NCBI GenBank assembly: GCA_050084515.1
Contig: CM114273.1
Location: forward strand, 43,896,001 to 43,960,000
Reading direction: 5' to 3'
Origin: Blasia pusilla
Taxonomy: Eukaryota > Marchantiophyta > Marchantiopsida > Blasiales
DNA length: 64,000 bases
Part shown: positions 46,276 to 58,091 of the stretch, piece after piece
How positions within the stretch are numbered: position 1 is the first letter of the stretch
Layout: each line of letters starts with the position of its first letter
Position numbers and translations under genes: made by a program
Notes under the pieces: generated by a model
What the model was told of the DNA's origin: nothing
Database searches by the model: none
Seen by the model: only the letters and a program-made list of their open reading frames with translations

Positions 46276-47292
46276 GGGCCCCCTCCTCTTTCTTCAAATT
46301 TCTCTACTCTCACCTCAAAGCCCGCCCTCGCCCTGCTGCTCTACTCCCTTCCTCGAGCCGATCCTCCGTCGTACCCCCACACCCCCCTCCTCTCCCTTTC
46401 CTCCTCTCCCCTCATCTGTTCCCCGCTCTCCCTCCCTTCTCCTCTCCTCTTCCCCAATTCCCAAAACCCCCAACACCTCCCCTCAATTCCTCCACCTCCA
46501 CCTCCTACTCCTACTCCTACTGCAGCAACAGCAGCGCCCAGTGCTCCCACTCAATCACCCGATCACACCATCCGATCACTGGTGGCGACTCCACCACAGC
46601 TCCACAACCCCAGAGCACAGAACCTCCACAACAACGTCCAGCGGCAACGATTCCAGAGCTCCCCCAACTCCACCCGCTCCCGGGACCAGCAGCACGCACC
46701 TCCGCTCGCGCACCATCAATCAATCCATCAATCCATCAACGAATCGCAGATTCAACCAACCCATCCTCCGATCAAGTCCCCCCACGATTCCACCGCTACC
46801 TCTTCACCCCTATCTCTCCTCCCACCGCACCTCAGACCACACGACAACACCCGAAACAAAACCACAGCGCCCGACTACTACTCCACCTCCTCCATCTCCG
46901 ATCTTCACCACAAAACATCAATCAATCAATCCATCAAAACCAAAAGAATCACCAGACGAATTCCACCACTCCTCTCCCTTTCTCTACCCCTTCTCATCAC
47001 TCCAACCCAAACCAAACCAAACTGTACCACATCAGAGCCAAACAGAGCAAACCTAACCCAACCCAACCCAACCCCGCCTAACCCGAGCAGAACGGAACGG
47101 AACGGAATAGGACAGAATGAGGGAGAGCTAACCCAACCTGACGAAAGCGAGTTGTACCGGGAGGGAGAGAGGGGAATATGCTGGAGGATAAAAGAGTGGA
47201 GTGTGTGGTGCGTAGAGGGGAATATGCGCGAGGATTCCTTTCTTTTCTCTTCTCTGCTCTTCTTGGCCGCGACGTTTTCTTCGGCTCAGATG
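46276..47292 (-). promoter_or_regulatory. C/CT-rich upstream region of the AI-2E-like gene
   Basis: The first kilobase upstream of the start codon is dominated on the plus strand by CT, CCA and CAA-type low-complexity sequence, that is, GA-rich on the gene's sense strand. GA-rich tracts are common in plant core promoters and 5' UTRs. A long plus-strand open frame over this region (46210-47469) is low-complexity and not believed to be a gene. Confidence 0.45.
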
Positions 47293-47860
47293 CGTCCGTC
47301 CGTCACTCAGAGCGAACCTACATCAGCTGAAAAGAGCTCCCACATCCGTCAGTCCGTCGCTCAAAGTGAACTTACAACTGCTGAAACGACCTCCCACGTC
47401 CGTCCGTCACTCAGAGTGAACGTATATTCGGTGAAGAGAGCTCCCACGTCCGTCCGTCACTCAGAGTGAACGTAAATGTGGTGAAAAGAATTCCCACATC
47501 CGTCTGTCCGTCACTCGGAGTGAACGTATATCTGCTGAAAAGAGCTCCAAAATATGTCCGTCCGTCACTCGGATTGAGCCTGCATCTACTACTGAAAAGA
47601 GCTCCCACGTCCGTCCGTCCGTCCGTCCATTCATCCGTCGCTCACAGCGACCCTGCACAGGACTTCGTACATCTGCTCAAAGAGCTCCGTTCGCCGATCC
47701 GTCCGTCCGTCCGTCAGACAAAGTGAGTAAGTGCTAACCCGTCAGACAAAGTGAGTAAGTGCTCACAGCGACCCTGCACAGGACTTCGTACATCTGCTCA
47801 AAGAGCTCCGTTCGCCGATCCGTCCGTCCGTCCGTCAGACAAAGTGAGTAAGTGCGTATA
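47293..47860. repeat. CCGTCCGTC-containing tandem array
   Basis: About six imperfect units of 50-56 bp, each CGTCCGTCACTC.GAGTGAACGTATAT.TGCTGAAAAGAGCTCCCA-like, are followed by two nearly identical copies of a longer unit. In the latter the word CTCACAGCGACCCTGCAC recurs at 47641 and 47762, offset 121 bp. The shortest periodicity is CCGT. Confidence 0.85.
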
Positions 47861-49412
47861 GCTCGTCCGTCCGTCACCAACCCGCCGGAGCTGCTGCCGC
47901 CCTCCGTCCAGAATATCCCATCCAAGCTCCGGCCTTTCCGTGATTATTGAAACCTGGGGTTTATGTGTGATCACGTAGGGGACTCTAAGGACGTAGGTGG
48001 GGGCGGGCCGCGGGCGGTTGCGGATCGTGCGATCCAAGAAACCAGTTTTGAGACGTCCTCAGTAGGGTAGGGGGGGGGAACTGGGAAGGATCTTAGGGGT
48101 TTATTGTCTGTTTATTATTAATGCTATTATTCTATTTTATTTCGGGGATTTTTATGGTTCCCGTTTTAAACGTGTGGGGTTGCGGACAATTTACTCTTCT
48201 TTTTGGAGTTTGAATTTGATGGAATAGTTTTTTATTTCCTTTATTTTTTTGAGTTTCTTTCTATTTGAGATGTTTGTTTCATTCATTCGAATTTGTTTTT
48301 CTTTTCATGATTTTATTTTAATTTCTCCCGTGTAAAACGTGGACGTGTAAATAGTTAACGTTAATTTATTTTCAGCTTTTTCCTCTTATTTTATTTTCAT
48401 TCAGAATTCTCCTTTTACTTATCTGATTTTTAAAGGAAAATTTAATACCCTAAACTCAAGGTTTACCCCTTTCTTATTAGGATCTCTTTTAATTTGAATG
48501 TTTTCCTCTAATCATTTTTAATTTAAAATAAGAATAAACGAAGCATGTTGGAATTGTCCCATGAAAAAAATTCATATGTTTGGGGAAAATGAAAACACAT
48601 GCATGAAGCATTTTTACATCCTTAAGATCTACAGTTGATAATACTATGTAGTTTAAAATATTATCAAGATGTGAAAAAACATTAACCAAGAGGATAAAAG
48701 CTAAAAAGAATGGGTGAAAAAAGAATAGATGTAACAATGAAATTTTACTCCAATTCTAAAACTTATAAATAAGGAATTAGAATAAAAAATCATCCAAAGT
48801 GTAATGCCATGTACACCCTAAACATGAGTACTCAAAATTAGTACGAAAGAGGAAATTAAAAATTATAGAAATCATAGGAATTAAGTAGGGGAAATTGAAA
48901 GGAAATTGAACTAAAAAAAAGAATATTGAGAACCAAGGAAATAAAAATGAAATCGAATGATACTATTCCTTTATTCACCCCTTTACACTATGTGTGAAAA
49001 AATCATTTTTTCATATTTATTTTAAAACTAATTGTCATAGACTTTATTATTAAAATGATTATTTTTTATTATTTATCCCCTTTGCCATGTGTTTAAGTTG
49101 TTTTCTTTGTTTGGATCGCTCTTACAAAGATCATGTAACATGTTCCACCTTCCTCCCCTCCCCTGAAGTGTCATATTATTTCCTTGTGCCCTCGCCTATC
49201 CTCATACTCAATTGTCGTTTTCAACTTGCCGTTTTCAACTTGCCTTCGTGTCTAGAAAGTCTTTGCTTACAATTTCTTCATCCCTTTACAAGTTTAAACA
49301 CTTTACATGATAGGAAAGCAAGTTTTAATTGGCTGAATTATAATTCAGCAAACATGCAAGCCATAATTGGGACTATCTTAGCACAATTCAGAGCTTCGAC
49401 ATTTCACAAGTT
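47861..49412. other. Intergenic, no gene seen
   Basis: A GC-rich 150 bp after the tandem array is followed by AT-rich DNA. A run of nine G lies at about 48070-48078. No conserved frame was recognised. Confidence 0.5.
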
Positions 49413-52400
49413 CTACAAAAAACAAACTTGATGTTTACAAGTAAATCCTTCATTGGCATGTGGACATGTACAAGCAACATCTTTCAGGTCATAGTCAACC
49501 ACTTCATGCCAAACGTCCAACTTTGAGAAACTCTTGACCTGAGCACATTTCCTTCCGTTTAACAAGAGAAGTGTCGCGCCCCTACTCTCCTTGAACGTCA
49601 ATCTTTAGTGTTGCGTACGTTCAGTAGGTCACGAACTCATCGCCGATCTGCACCCAAACACGCACTCTTATTAGTCGGGTTTGGGCCAACCAGCGTTCCA
49701 ACCCACCCAGTCCTCAACTCGGTGTCTCATCAAGCTCAACCTTCCTTAGTTCCTACTTTCCAAAACATGGCAAGTCCTTCAAGACTTGGAACAGACTTCC
49801 TGGTTAGTCCAGGGATCTGAAACGGCACTTACGCGCCTAGCGATCCCAACTATTCAACGGTCCTCGGGTGAGTTCCGAACCGAGACCCAAGTAATTGAGT
49901 CACGGGGTGAAATCCAAGAGGGATGTCTAAAATCGCCTCAATGGACTTGGTGCAGGTTTTCCAACCCAACGCCCAAACTCGCGTTCCGTTCCATGCCCTT
50001 GAGCCGCCCCGCGGCGCTCAAAGTGGGGTTTGGGTTCCAAGCACTCTCGGAGACCTTCCCCCTTACTAGTACTTCTGGGGTTCTCCAATAACCCCTCCCC
50101 TTTGGGAAAAGAGGGTCGGGCCCTTCATTGTGGCCCTCAACCCAACTCCACTTACAGTCGTTTTTGGATTGTTTCTCAGCTGCTGCTTATGCGTTTGCAG
50201 CGATCTTTAATGCGTTTGAAGCGGCTCTCCATAAGCTTTCCAACGCACCCTTATTTGTTCCAAACGCATCTCGGCGCTAAAAGTTATGGCCATAAATACA
50301 GTCGGAAACTCTCAAACTCTAGTGGCGTTCCAAATCCGGATCTTTCCTTTGGCAACCCACTTCCTAGACTCGACTTCTTTCAAGTCTCATTCCGCGTTTG
50401 GTCCAGGTTTCTCAGTCGCGACCATAACATCTGAAACGCGACTCCTCGCTCGCGTCTCATTTCTTGTCTCCTCTTTGAGACAACTCCAACGCGCAAACCA
50501 TCTTAGCGTGAGCCCGCTAATGTTCCGATGTTCCGCTTGGCACTTGTTTGGTCATGAGGGTCGCGACATTTAACAAGAGAAATGTAACATGGTTATCTGG
50601 GATATCATTTGCCCTTCTAATAGCCATTAGCATGACTTTGTGTATTTCCTTGTTCCTGACCATACCTTCTCGTTTCAAGGATCCCAAGTACCAAAAGAAT
50701 CCTCTATTTCCCCGCATAAGATTTGCATAAGCCATATAAGCTTCCTTGTTGGCTTCGTGGGCATCTTATAGGTGAGATGCATTTTCAGAGTGTGGTGCCA
50801 CCTTTCAATCGCAACATTGGTATATTGGTTGGACTGAGAATGCTTACGATAAACCTTAGCCCATGTTAGAATTTGGGGATGACAATAGTTCACATTGTAC
50901 TTCACAAAGTGATGTTCAATTTCTGCCCACTTGCGCATGAAACGGTAAGAGGCATTCATAGGCTCTGGGAAACCAACATAATAAAATATTAATAATTGGC
51001 CTTTGTGCCTAACGAAGGTGCATTGGCATATATGACATACAAGGCCGGAAAAAAAAGGAATTGCCGCTGATGAAAATACCTTTATCCCGTGAGTATATAA
51101 CACCATCCAAGTCTTTGTTCATAACAACTTTTGTAATTGGACAGCGGACTCGTTGGTACAAATTCTTTAACAAAAAAATTTTGACATGCCATAGACAAAG
51201 GTCGATAGGAACGCCGATCAATACTTCTCAGATAGCAGATTGTTCCTCTTTAGATCATCAACTATGAAGCATGATGGTTTCAAAGTAGGGCTATCACGCA
51301 ATGCACCATCTCTCCTCAATATTTATTTGCCCAGTCCTTGACATGAGATAATGTATCCACCAAATCCCGTTGTTGATGTCTATGTAAGATTGCCTATACT
51401 AGAGGCAATCCATTTTGAAACTTATCAAAACCCAGCACAGTGAAAAGTTGGTACTGTGAACATAAAAATGCCAACTATTTAGAAAGCAAAATGTACAACC
51501 CTAAAGTTCATACTCATAACACAAAATATGAACTGTTATGAATTCAGACTTTTCATGTTCTGACATTCTAGTGACACCAAATAATTCATGTAGCTTACGT
51601 GCTCAAAGAGGATAATGTGACTCAAAAGACTTGCCTCTGAATTCACTAAACTCACCTTGTATGTGTTTGTGCCATGAGTGGCATCCATGGAGATAGCTCC
51701 ACCGTTACCAAACTCCAACAAATTTTGAAGCGTCCAAGGTGTAGAAATGAGTAGGCAGAAAGGTTGGCCCAAGCTAGACATTGCCTCCTTGCAGCATATG
51801 ACATTTTCGAGATGAGTTGCAACCCAATGTTGGATTGCAGTAGCATCATCAGTTCCATTGTAACCCCCTTCCCGTCTTTGCATTAAACGCTTGATATTCA
51901 AGATATCTTGTGGTTTTAGCATAGCATCCCTGACCCACGCTTGTTCCTAATTGGGATTTTCATGGATGTGATCCCGAATCCACCTCCTATGCTCCTTCAT
52001 GATATTTAATGGGCTCACATTCACTCACAATAGCCTCTCACCAAATCCCTTACAATACAAACTCAACTTCGAGGCACTGCAACAATTGCATTTGCAATGT
52101 GAGCGGTCTTGTCTAAGTCATCGTGGCATATTTTCCTTGCACTATCCACATGCTTGGAATGCATATGCCTTAAGATAAAACAACCAGGACGGTTTTTCGA
52201 GGTTATAACGGCAAAGTGGAATTGGCATCCACGCCCCTCAGAAAGACCAAGTCATCTATTCTACCTTTCTGGCCTACTGCTCTGGCCTCCTTTGCGGCGA
52301 ACGTTTGAATCAAATACCTCTTTAGGAAATGAGGTCCAAATAGACTTCCTATAACCATGGGATCCATATGCAGACCAATATCAAATGGTAACATGTATGG

Positions 52401-52791
52401 GCCCAGATTTGTCAGTCATACTTTTACAAAATGAGGTCTGGAAATGGGCTCTATGTTTTTCACTTTCAATGAAATCTTGAACTCTATCCAAAGCAATCCA
52501 TGTCTCTTTTCTAGGACCATACCAAATCAAATGTTCACATAAGAAAGGGTTGGGAAGAGGATTCGGAATCGCATCACATTCGAATGCACCAGAATATTTG
52601 GTGTATTTCACCATTATTAATGGTGAGCAAGTACAAGGTAAAGAATATCGGGTGGGTGATGCAAGTTTTAGAATGTATTGTTCATATTCGAATTCAACTG
52701 CGAAGGGTTCAGGCATGTCAATAAATTTCAGGCCACGTGAACGGAAATAAGAGAACAAATACAGAGATAGGAATATGAAAAACGTATGCAT
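49413..52791 (-). pseudogene. MULE-type transposase relic with SWIM zinc finger
   Basis: In sense order the broken frames give a Cys/His-bearing N-terminal part (SLPCTCSPLIM, FLCEHLIWYGPRKETW), a linker, the MULE/FAR1 transposase core (GGAISMDATHGTNTYK, whose D is the first catalytic residue, then VPIDLCLWHVKIFLLKN), and a C-terminal SWIM zinc finger (CTCPHANEGFTCKH, matching CxCx(n)CxH). Mutator-like elements encode such transposases; FAR1/FHY3 factors derive from them. Several frame changes and stops are present, and a solo LTR interrupts the sequence just before the SWIM domain. No MULE terminal inverted repeats were found. Confidence 0.82.
49572..50568 (-). mobile_element. Solo LTR of the TGTCGCG family, inserted in the MULE relic
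   Basis: The 997-bp sequence begins TGTCGCGCCCCTACTC and ends GGGTCGCGACA, the same as 61275-62275. Orientation follows from the related primer-binding site near 54938: the U5 end is the left one, so the LTR lies on the minus strand. The flanks abutting both ends repeat TTTAACAAGAGAA (49558-49570 and 50569-50581), unusually long for a target-site duplication. The MULE reading frame resumes on the far side. Confidence 0.85.
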
Positions 52792-53186
52792 AGATTAAGT
52801 AGTGGAGGCACGTTGAAGTATTACAAACAAACATATGACGTAACATTCTACATGAGCGAGGTTTTTTTCCAAAAATAACAACCTACTGAATCCCATCCAG
52901 ATCCTCCCCATATTGTACAATTTCCCCTCCCCACACACACTTCCAAATAAATACAATTTTACGCATATGTTAAGTACTAAATCGTGAATGCCATCCTTTG
53001 CATATTTAAAGTACAAAAAATAAAAAACTTACAGAAAGTCATCTAGAGTAAACACGATAAGATGTAATTTGAGTCTAACTCACATGTAATCCAATTTCTA
53101 ATCACGACATTCCTACCCAATCTAGTCGGGTCGGTTTAGGCTGAATCAGGCTTGTAGTTCCTCCTTGCTCGTAATTGTCGGAAATT
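52792..53186. other. Spacer between MULE relic and copia element
   Basis: AT-rich DNA with no recognised feature. Stop-rich in all frames except short ones. Confidence 0.5.
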
Positions 53187-53488
53187 GCTAAAGAAGCATA
53201 ATTGGTAGGAAACGACTCTTACACTCACACACCACCATGGAGAACAAAATTTTGCAATGAGAGAATGAATGGAGGGTGGTCCCCTTCTCAATTATATAGG
53301 GTATGTACAAGCAACCCTAACTCTAATCGTAACCATAGTCTCAAGTTAGACTCACTGTGATTAACTAACCTTAGTTAAGATAATCACGCTTAAGTGACTA
53401 ACCAAGATAAAGCTTCCCTAATTCGTGTGAGTATCAAATATAGCAGTTCATGTGTCTCAAGAGCTTGATTGTAACTCAATCTTCAATA
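53187..53488 (-). repeat. 3' LTR of the copia element
   Basis: Matches 59443-59745 from TGCTAAAGAAGCATAATTGG to CTCAATCTTCAATA. The shared AT-rich middle includes TCAATTATATAGGGTATGTA, which may hold the promoter. Confidence 0.9.
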
Positions 53489-53497
53489 CTCCCCCTC
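53489..53497 (-). promoter_or_regulatory. Copia polypurine tract
   Basis: GAGGGGGAG on the minus strand, directly upstream of the 3' LTR in element sense. It primes plus-strand cDNA synthesis. Confidence 0.75.
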
Positions 53498-53519
53498 AAG
53501 CTCATATCGATGTCTCTCC

Positions 53520-54822
53520 CTAAATCGTTTCTATTTTCTCAAACTTATCTCTAGACAATGCCTTTGTAAAGATGCAAGCAATTTGCTGATCTGTACCTAT
53601 ATACACAAGATCAATTTCTCCTGCAAGCACTTTTACTCTGATAAAATGATAGTGCATCTCAACATGCTTTGTATGAGCAAGAAACACATGGTTATTAGCA
53701 AGCTTGATGCTACTTATATTTTCTGCATATATTACACTAGGTCTTAAGTTATTAACACCAATGTCAACTAGTAATCGATGAAGCCACATTGCCTTGCATG
53801 CTATATTGGTTGCTCCTCTGTATTCAACCTCTATTGAAGATAAAGCAATTGTAGCTTGCTTCTTTGAAGCCAACTTATAACTGGAATTCCCAAAGTAAAT
53901 GAATAACCAGATATGGAGTGTTGATCAAACACACTTCTTGCCCAATCAACATCTATGAATCCTTGTAATTGTAAACTCGGAGAAGATTCAAATTGAAGCA
54001 CAAATTGAACAGAGAATTTCATATACCACAAAATCATCCTCACAACATCAAGGTGAGATTTTGAGATGCTTGAATAAATTGGCTCACTAGGCCAACTGCA
54101 TCGCTTAAATCTGGCCTCGTTATAGTCAAAAAGATCAAACTTCCAATCATGCGCCTGTATATATTAGAATCTACAAGCAACTCTCCTTCATCCACTCCTA
54201 GCTTCACATTCTCTTGCAATAGTATAGAGATTGGCTTACAAGCCTTTATACCATATTTTGACAGCATGTGAAGAGCACATTATTGTTGTAGTAACCACAT
54301 GCTCTCTCCAAACTTGATAAACTCAACACCAATAAAGTACTTGAGTTCTCCCAAGTCCTTCATATCAAATTATGCTTGTAATTTTAGCTTGACTTGTTGT
54401 ACCATATCCTTAGTACTCCCAGTAATCAAAAGGTCGTCAACATACAACAGAATGATAACCATATGATCTTATTCTTTCAAGACATATAACGAGGAGTTAG
54501 AATCATATACCCTAAAACCCAACTCTTGTAAGACGTATGTAATCTTGCCTTACCCAGCTCTTAGAGCTTGTTTGAGCCCGTATAGAGCTTTCTTCAACTT
54601 GCATATGCGAAATGGAAACTCGGGATGCTCATATCTAGCTGGTCGGATCATATATATCTCCTCATATAGATCTCCATTCAAGAAGGAATTTTTAACTTTC
54701 ATGTGATGTAATCTCCACTTCTTACGTATTGCAACTACAACCACTGTTCTCGTATTCGCCATCTTTGTAACATGGCTAAATTTTTCCTTATAATTGATGC
54801 CATGTTGTTGTACATAGCCCTT
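53520..54822 (-). pseudogene. Copia RT (second half) and RNase H
   Basis: After the nested unit the RT resumes with YVQQHGINYKEKFSHV, then FLNGDLYEEIYM and KLKKALYGLKQALRAG, an RT middle with stops, ACKPISILLQENVKLG, and an RNase H end with SKKQATIALSSIEVEYRGA, KHVEMHYHFIR and DQQIACIFTKALSRDKF. The catalytic YVDD part lies near 54430-54450 in a broken frame. Confidence 0.88.
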
Positions 54823-54937
54823 AGTGTCGCGCCCCTACTCTCCTTGAAAGTCAATCTTTAGTGTTGCAGAAGCGTACGTTCAGTAGGTCACGAATTCATC
54901 GCCGATCTGCACCCAAACACGCACTCTCGTTAGTCGG

Positions 54938-54961
54938 CTCTGATACCACTTGTCGCGCCCC
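54938..54961 (-). promoter_or_regulatory. Primer-binding site joined to an LTR end
   Basis: On the minus strand the order is GGGGCGCGACA, AG, TGGTATCAGAG. The last word is complementary to the 3' end of initiator methionine tRNA, and the first is the U5 end of the LTR family. This identifies the orientation and primer of the TGTCGCG family. Confidence 0.8.
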
Positions 54962-55609
54962 ACGAACGGTTTGTCAAACTCCGGCAGCTTCAACACTGGT
55001 TCCTGCGATAGAATCTGATTCACTTGGTTGAATACCTCATTAACTTCCTGGGTCCAAGTCGTGTTGGCAAACTTTGCTGTCCAATCCGTGACAGGTCTCA
55101 CAATTCCCGAAATTTTTTTCACATAAGTACGATAGAACTGCACCGCACCTATGAACCTCCTTATCCCCTTTACGGTACATGGGGGTTCCCACTCGGAAAT
55201 CGCTTTCACCTTCTTCATGTCTGGACTGAAGCCATCTGCACTTACCACGTGATCCAAGAATTTGATCTTACTCAAACCAAATTCGCTCTTCTCTACATTC
55301 GCATACAGCTGATTTGCCCTTAGCTTAGACAAGACCGCTCTCACATGTCGAACGTGCTCCTTTAGTGACTTCGAATAGATAAGTATGTCATCAATATAGA
55401 TGATAACATACTCATCCATTTCCTTGTGAAAAATGGAGTTCATCAATGTGGTGAACGTTGGAGGCGCGTTACATAGACCGAAAGGCATCACCACAAACTC
55501 AAAGGAACCGTATCTTGTCCTGCACGCAGTCTTCTCCACATCTGCCTCGGCAATCCGAATCTGGTAATATCCTGACTTCAAGTAAATCCTACTGAAATAT
55601 CTCGCGCGT
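54962..55609 (-). pseudogene. Ty3/gypsy RT fragment
   Basis: About 214 codons: YLKSGYYQIRIAEADVEKTA, FEFVVMPFGLCNAPPTF, VIIYIDDILIYSKS (YxDD), KIKFLDHVVSADG, FIGAVQFYRTYVKKISG, then EPVLKLPEFDKPFV, where the RNase H should start. It is open throughout and truncated at both ends by LTR-derived sequence. It differs from the RT of the methyltransferase element, so it comes from another lineage. Confidence 0.9.
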
Positions 55610-56017
55610 GCTTGGAACCCAAACCCCACTTTGGGCGCCGCGGGGCGGCTCAAAGGCATGGAACGGAACGCGAGTTTGGGCGTTGGGTTGGAAAACCTGC
55701 ACCAAGTCCATTGAGGCGATTTTAGACATCCCTCTTGGATTTCACCCCGCGACTCAATTACTTGGGTCTCGGTTCGGAACTCACCCGAGGACCGTTGAAC
55801 AGTTGGGATCGCTAGGCGCGCAAGTGCCGTTTCAGATCCCTAGACTAACCAGGAAGTCTGTTCCAAGTCTTGAAGGACTTGCCATGTTTTGGAAAGTAGG
55901 AACTAAGGAAGGTTGAGCTTGATGAGACGCCGAGTTGAGGACTCGGTGGGTCGGAACGCTGGTTGGCCCAGACCCGACTAACGAGAGTGCGTGTTTGGGT
56001 GCAGATCGGCGATGAGT

Positions 56018-56300
56018 TCATGACCTACTGAACGTACGCTTCCGCAACACTAAAGATTGACGTTCAAGGAGAGTAGGGGCGCGACACCTAGCCACTAATC
56101 TCACTTTGTGTCTGTTAATCATACCATCTTGATTCCGTTTGATTTTGTAAACCCATTTGCAACCAATGGCTTCCTTACCGGAAGGTATATCAACAAGCTC
56201 ACAGGTCTGTTGATGTCTTAATGCAACAAGCTCTTCCTTCATAGCTTCAATCCATTCGATTTTACTTGCAGCTTCTTCAAAACAACTCGGCTCCTATTGT
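56018..56300 (-). pseudogene. Copia RT (first part)
   Basis: The start of the copia RT: EELVALRHQQTCELVDIP, GCKWVYKIKRNQDGMINRHK, VRLVA, at which point the nested unit interrupts. The same frame continues past the unit with YVQQHGINYKEKF. Confidence 0.88.
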
Positions 56301-56455
56301 TGAAGGATAGTCATCATATATGCATGATGTGTCGCAAGGAAATCTTCATTTATGAATCTATGAGAAGGATAAATGACTATACTTAATCTACGATGTTGTT
56401 ATTTAGAGATAGATGCCTCTAACACATGACTTGAGCTCTGACTAGTATCAATTGA

Positions 56456-57890
56456 CTAAATATATACTCTTTCCGTCCATAGACTCACAGATTTAACTGA
56501 CGAATCTAGGACCTTTCCTAATCCTACACTAGTACTTGGGGAATTTGAAGGTAATGTCTGTTGGTTTATAGTCATATTCTTCCTCTCAACAGACGAGTTT
56601 AGAGGTGGAATAGGTTCAGATGGAGCATACCATGACTTTAGCTCATCAAAGACAACATCGCGACTAATAATAAGCTGCCTATTGGATGGAATGTAGCACT
56701 TAGATCCCTTAGTTGCATCAGCGTAGCCAATGAATATACATCTTTCAGATATGGGGTCTAATTTATAACGTCTTTCAGAAGAAACATGAGCATAACAAAT
56801 ACAACCAAATACTTTCAAGAAGGAAAAATCATGTTTACTTACTGTGAAGACTTAGAATGCAGTCATATTATGAAGTCATATTGTTGGAGTTCGGTTGATT
56901 AAGAAGATTGCACACACTACAGCCTCTGCCCAATATACCTAAGGCATATTTTTCTTGTTCAGCATAGCTTGTGCCGCCTCAGCAATATGTCGATTCTTCC
57001 TCTCCGCCACTCCATTTTTTTGTGGAGTGTAACGGCAAGTCACTTGACGATGGATGCCATTCTGACGTAAGTAGTCATCAAACTCTATTGAAAGATACTC
57101 TCCTCCTCCATCTCAACGCAATTTCAGAATATGTTCTTCGGTCTGCTTCTCTACTAGAACTTTGAATGTTTGGAATACTAAGAATACCTCTGACTTGGCT
57201 TTTAGAAAGTATATCCATATATACTTGAGAAATTATCAATAAATGAAACAAAGTACTGGCAACCACTCACGCTCCATTGTGATGTTGTCCATACATCAAT
57301 GTGAATCTACTCCAATTATCTTGGGTGCTCTTCTACCTTGTTTTGGAAAAGCAAATCTAGCTTGTTGTCCAAATTACCAAGCAAGACATACCTCTAACGT
57401 AGCAAGACTCGCTAATTTAGGAAGTCCTATTTCTAGATTAGATGATGAAAGACTCTGTAATCTTTGAAGATTCATATATCCAATTATCTTATGCCACACA
57501 TTTAGATCTATAACTTGTTGGCTAGTTTGATCATACATTACTGTTTGAATCTATGACATAGAAACATCTAATTTGAATATTTTGCTAGATCTAGTTTCTT
57601 TGGCTATCGTAGTTTGGTCATCCATTATTTCAATGAAATAACCATCCGTGTTAAACTTCACTTGATAATCTTGTTCTACTATATGTCCTACAAAGATCAA
57701 GTTTCTTGCAGTGGTAGGAACATAGAGAATATTTCCAAGAGCATAAAGACCATATGATGCTATTGGAACTTTACCGATATACGTGATATAATGCTGAGTT
57801 TCATCTCCTGTGAGCGCAATTACAGGATCTTTCACCGGCTCCATACTATTGAATCATTTAACTTGTGAGGTCATGTGATTTGATGCACCA
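56456..57890 (-). pseudogene. Copia protease and integrase
   Basis: The protease end is marked by a YGASNHMT-like word near 57875, followed by GNILYVPTTARNLIFV, the usual segment before the integrase zinc site. The integrase is heavily decayed but ends with a recognisable NGVAERKN and INRTPT region near 57000, FLKVFGCICYAHV and ERCIFIGYADATKGSKCY. Stops occur in each third of the region. Confidence 0.8.
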
Positions 57891-58091
57891 TAGTCATGTA
57901 CCAATCTACTATCGAATCTTTCTTGACCATTGCTCTCATATGATGAGTCATGACCAAAAGTTGCTCCGTTTGTGAATGTTGTTGTTCTTAGTACTGCCCT
58001 TGGTGTTGTTGCTCTACATAGTTTTGTTGCAGTAAGGCTCTTGTTCTCTTATCTGCTTTCTTCTTGAAGCAAAACTTTGCATAGTGATCCT

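Larger units (their letters stand above)
54825..56086 (-). mobile_element. 1.26-kb unit with inverted LTR ends around an RT fragment
   Basis: Both ends read TGTCGCGCCCCTACTCTCC inward. The left arm (54825-54937, 113 bp) and the reverse complement of the right arm (55610-56086, 477 bp) match the same LTR end over the shared 113 bp, with few differences. Between them lie a primer-binding-site word, an 11-bp LTR end and a gypsy RT fragment. The flanks CTTAG (54820-54824) and CCTAG (56087-56091) look like a 5-bp target-site duplication with one change. The copia RT frame resumes on both sides, so the unit was inserted as one piece. Confidence 0.8.

Noticed and set aside
46210-47469. Plus-strand 419-codon Pro/Ser/Thr-rich frame
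   Set aside because: Low-complexity CT and CCA repeats upstream of the AI-2E-like gene, overlapping its first exon and running into the tandem array. No domain or conserved stretch.
49608-50573. Plus-strand frames within the solo LTR, repeated at 61251-62373
   Set aside because: They recur because the LTR recurs. LTRs of this type are non-coding, and the frames start and stop with the repeat.
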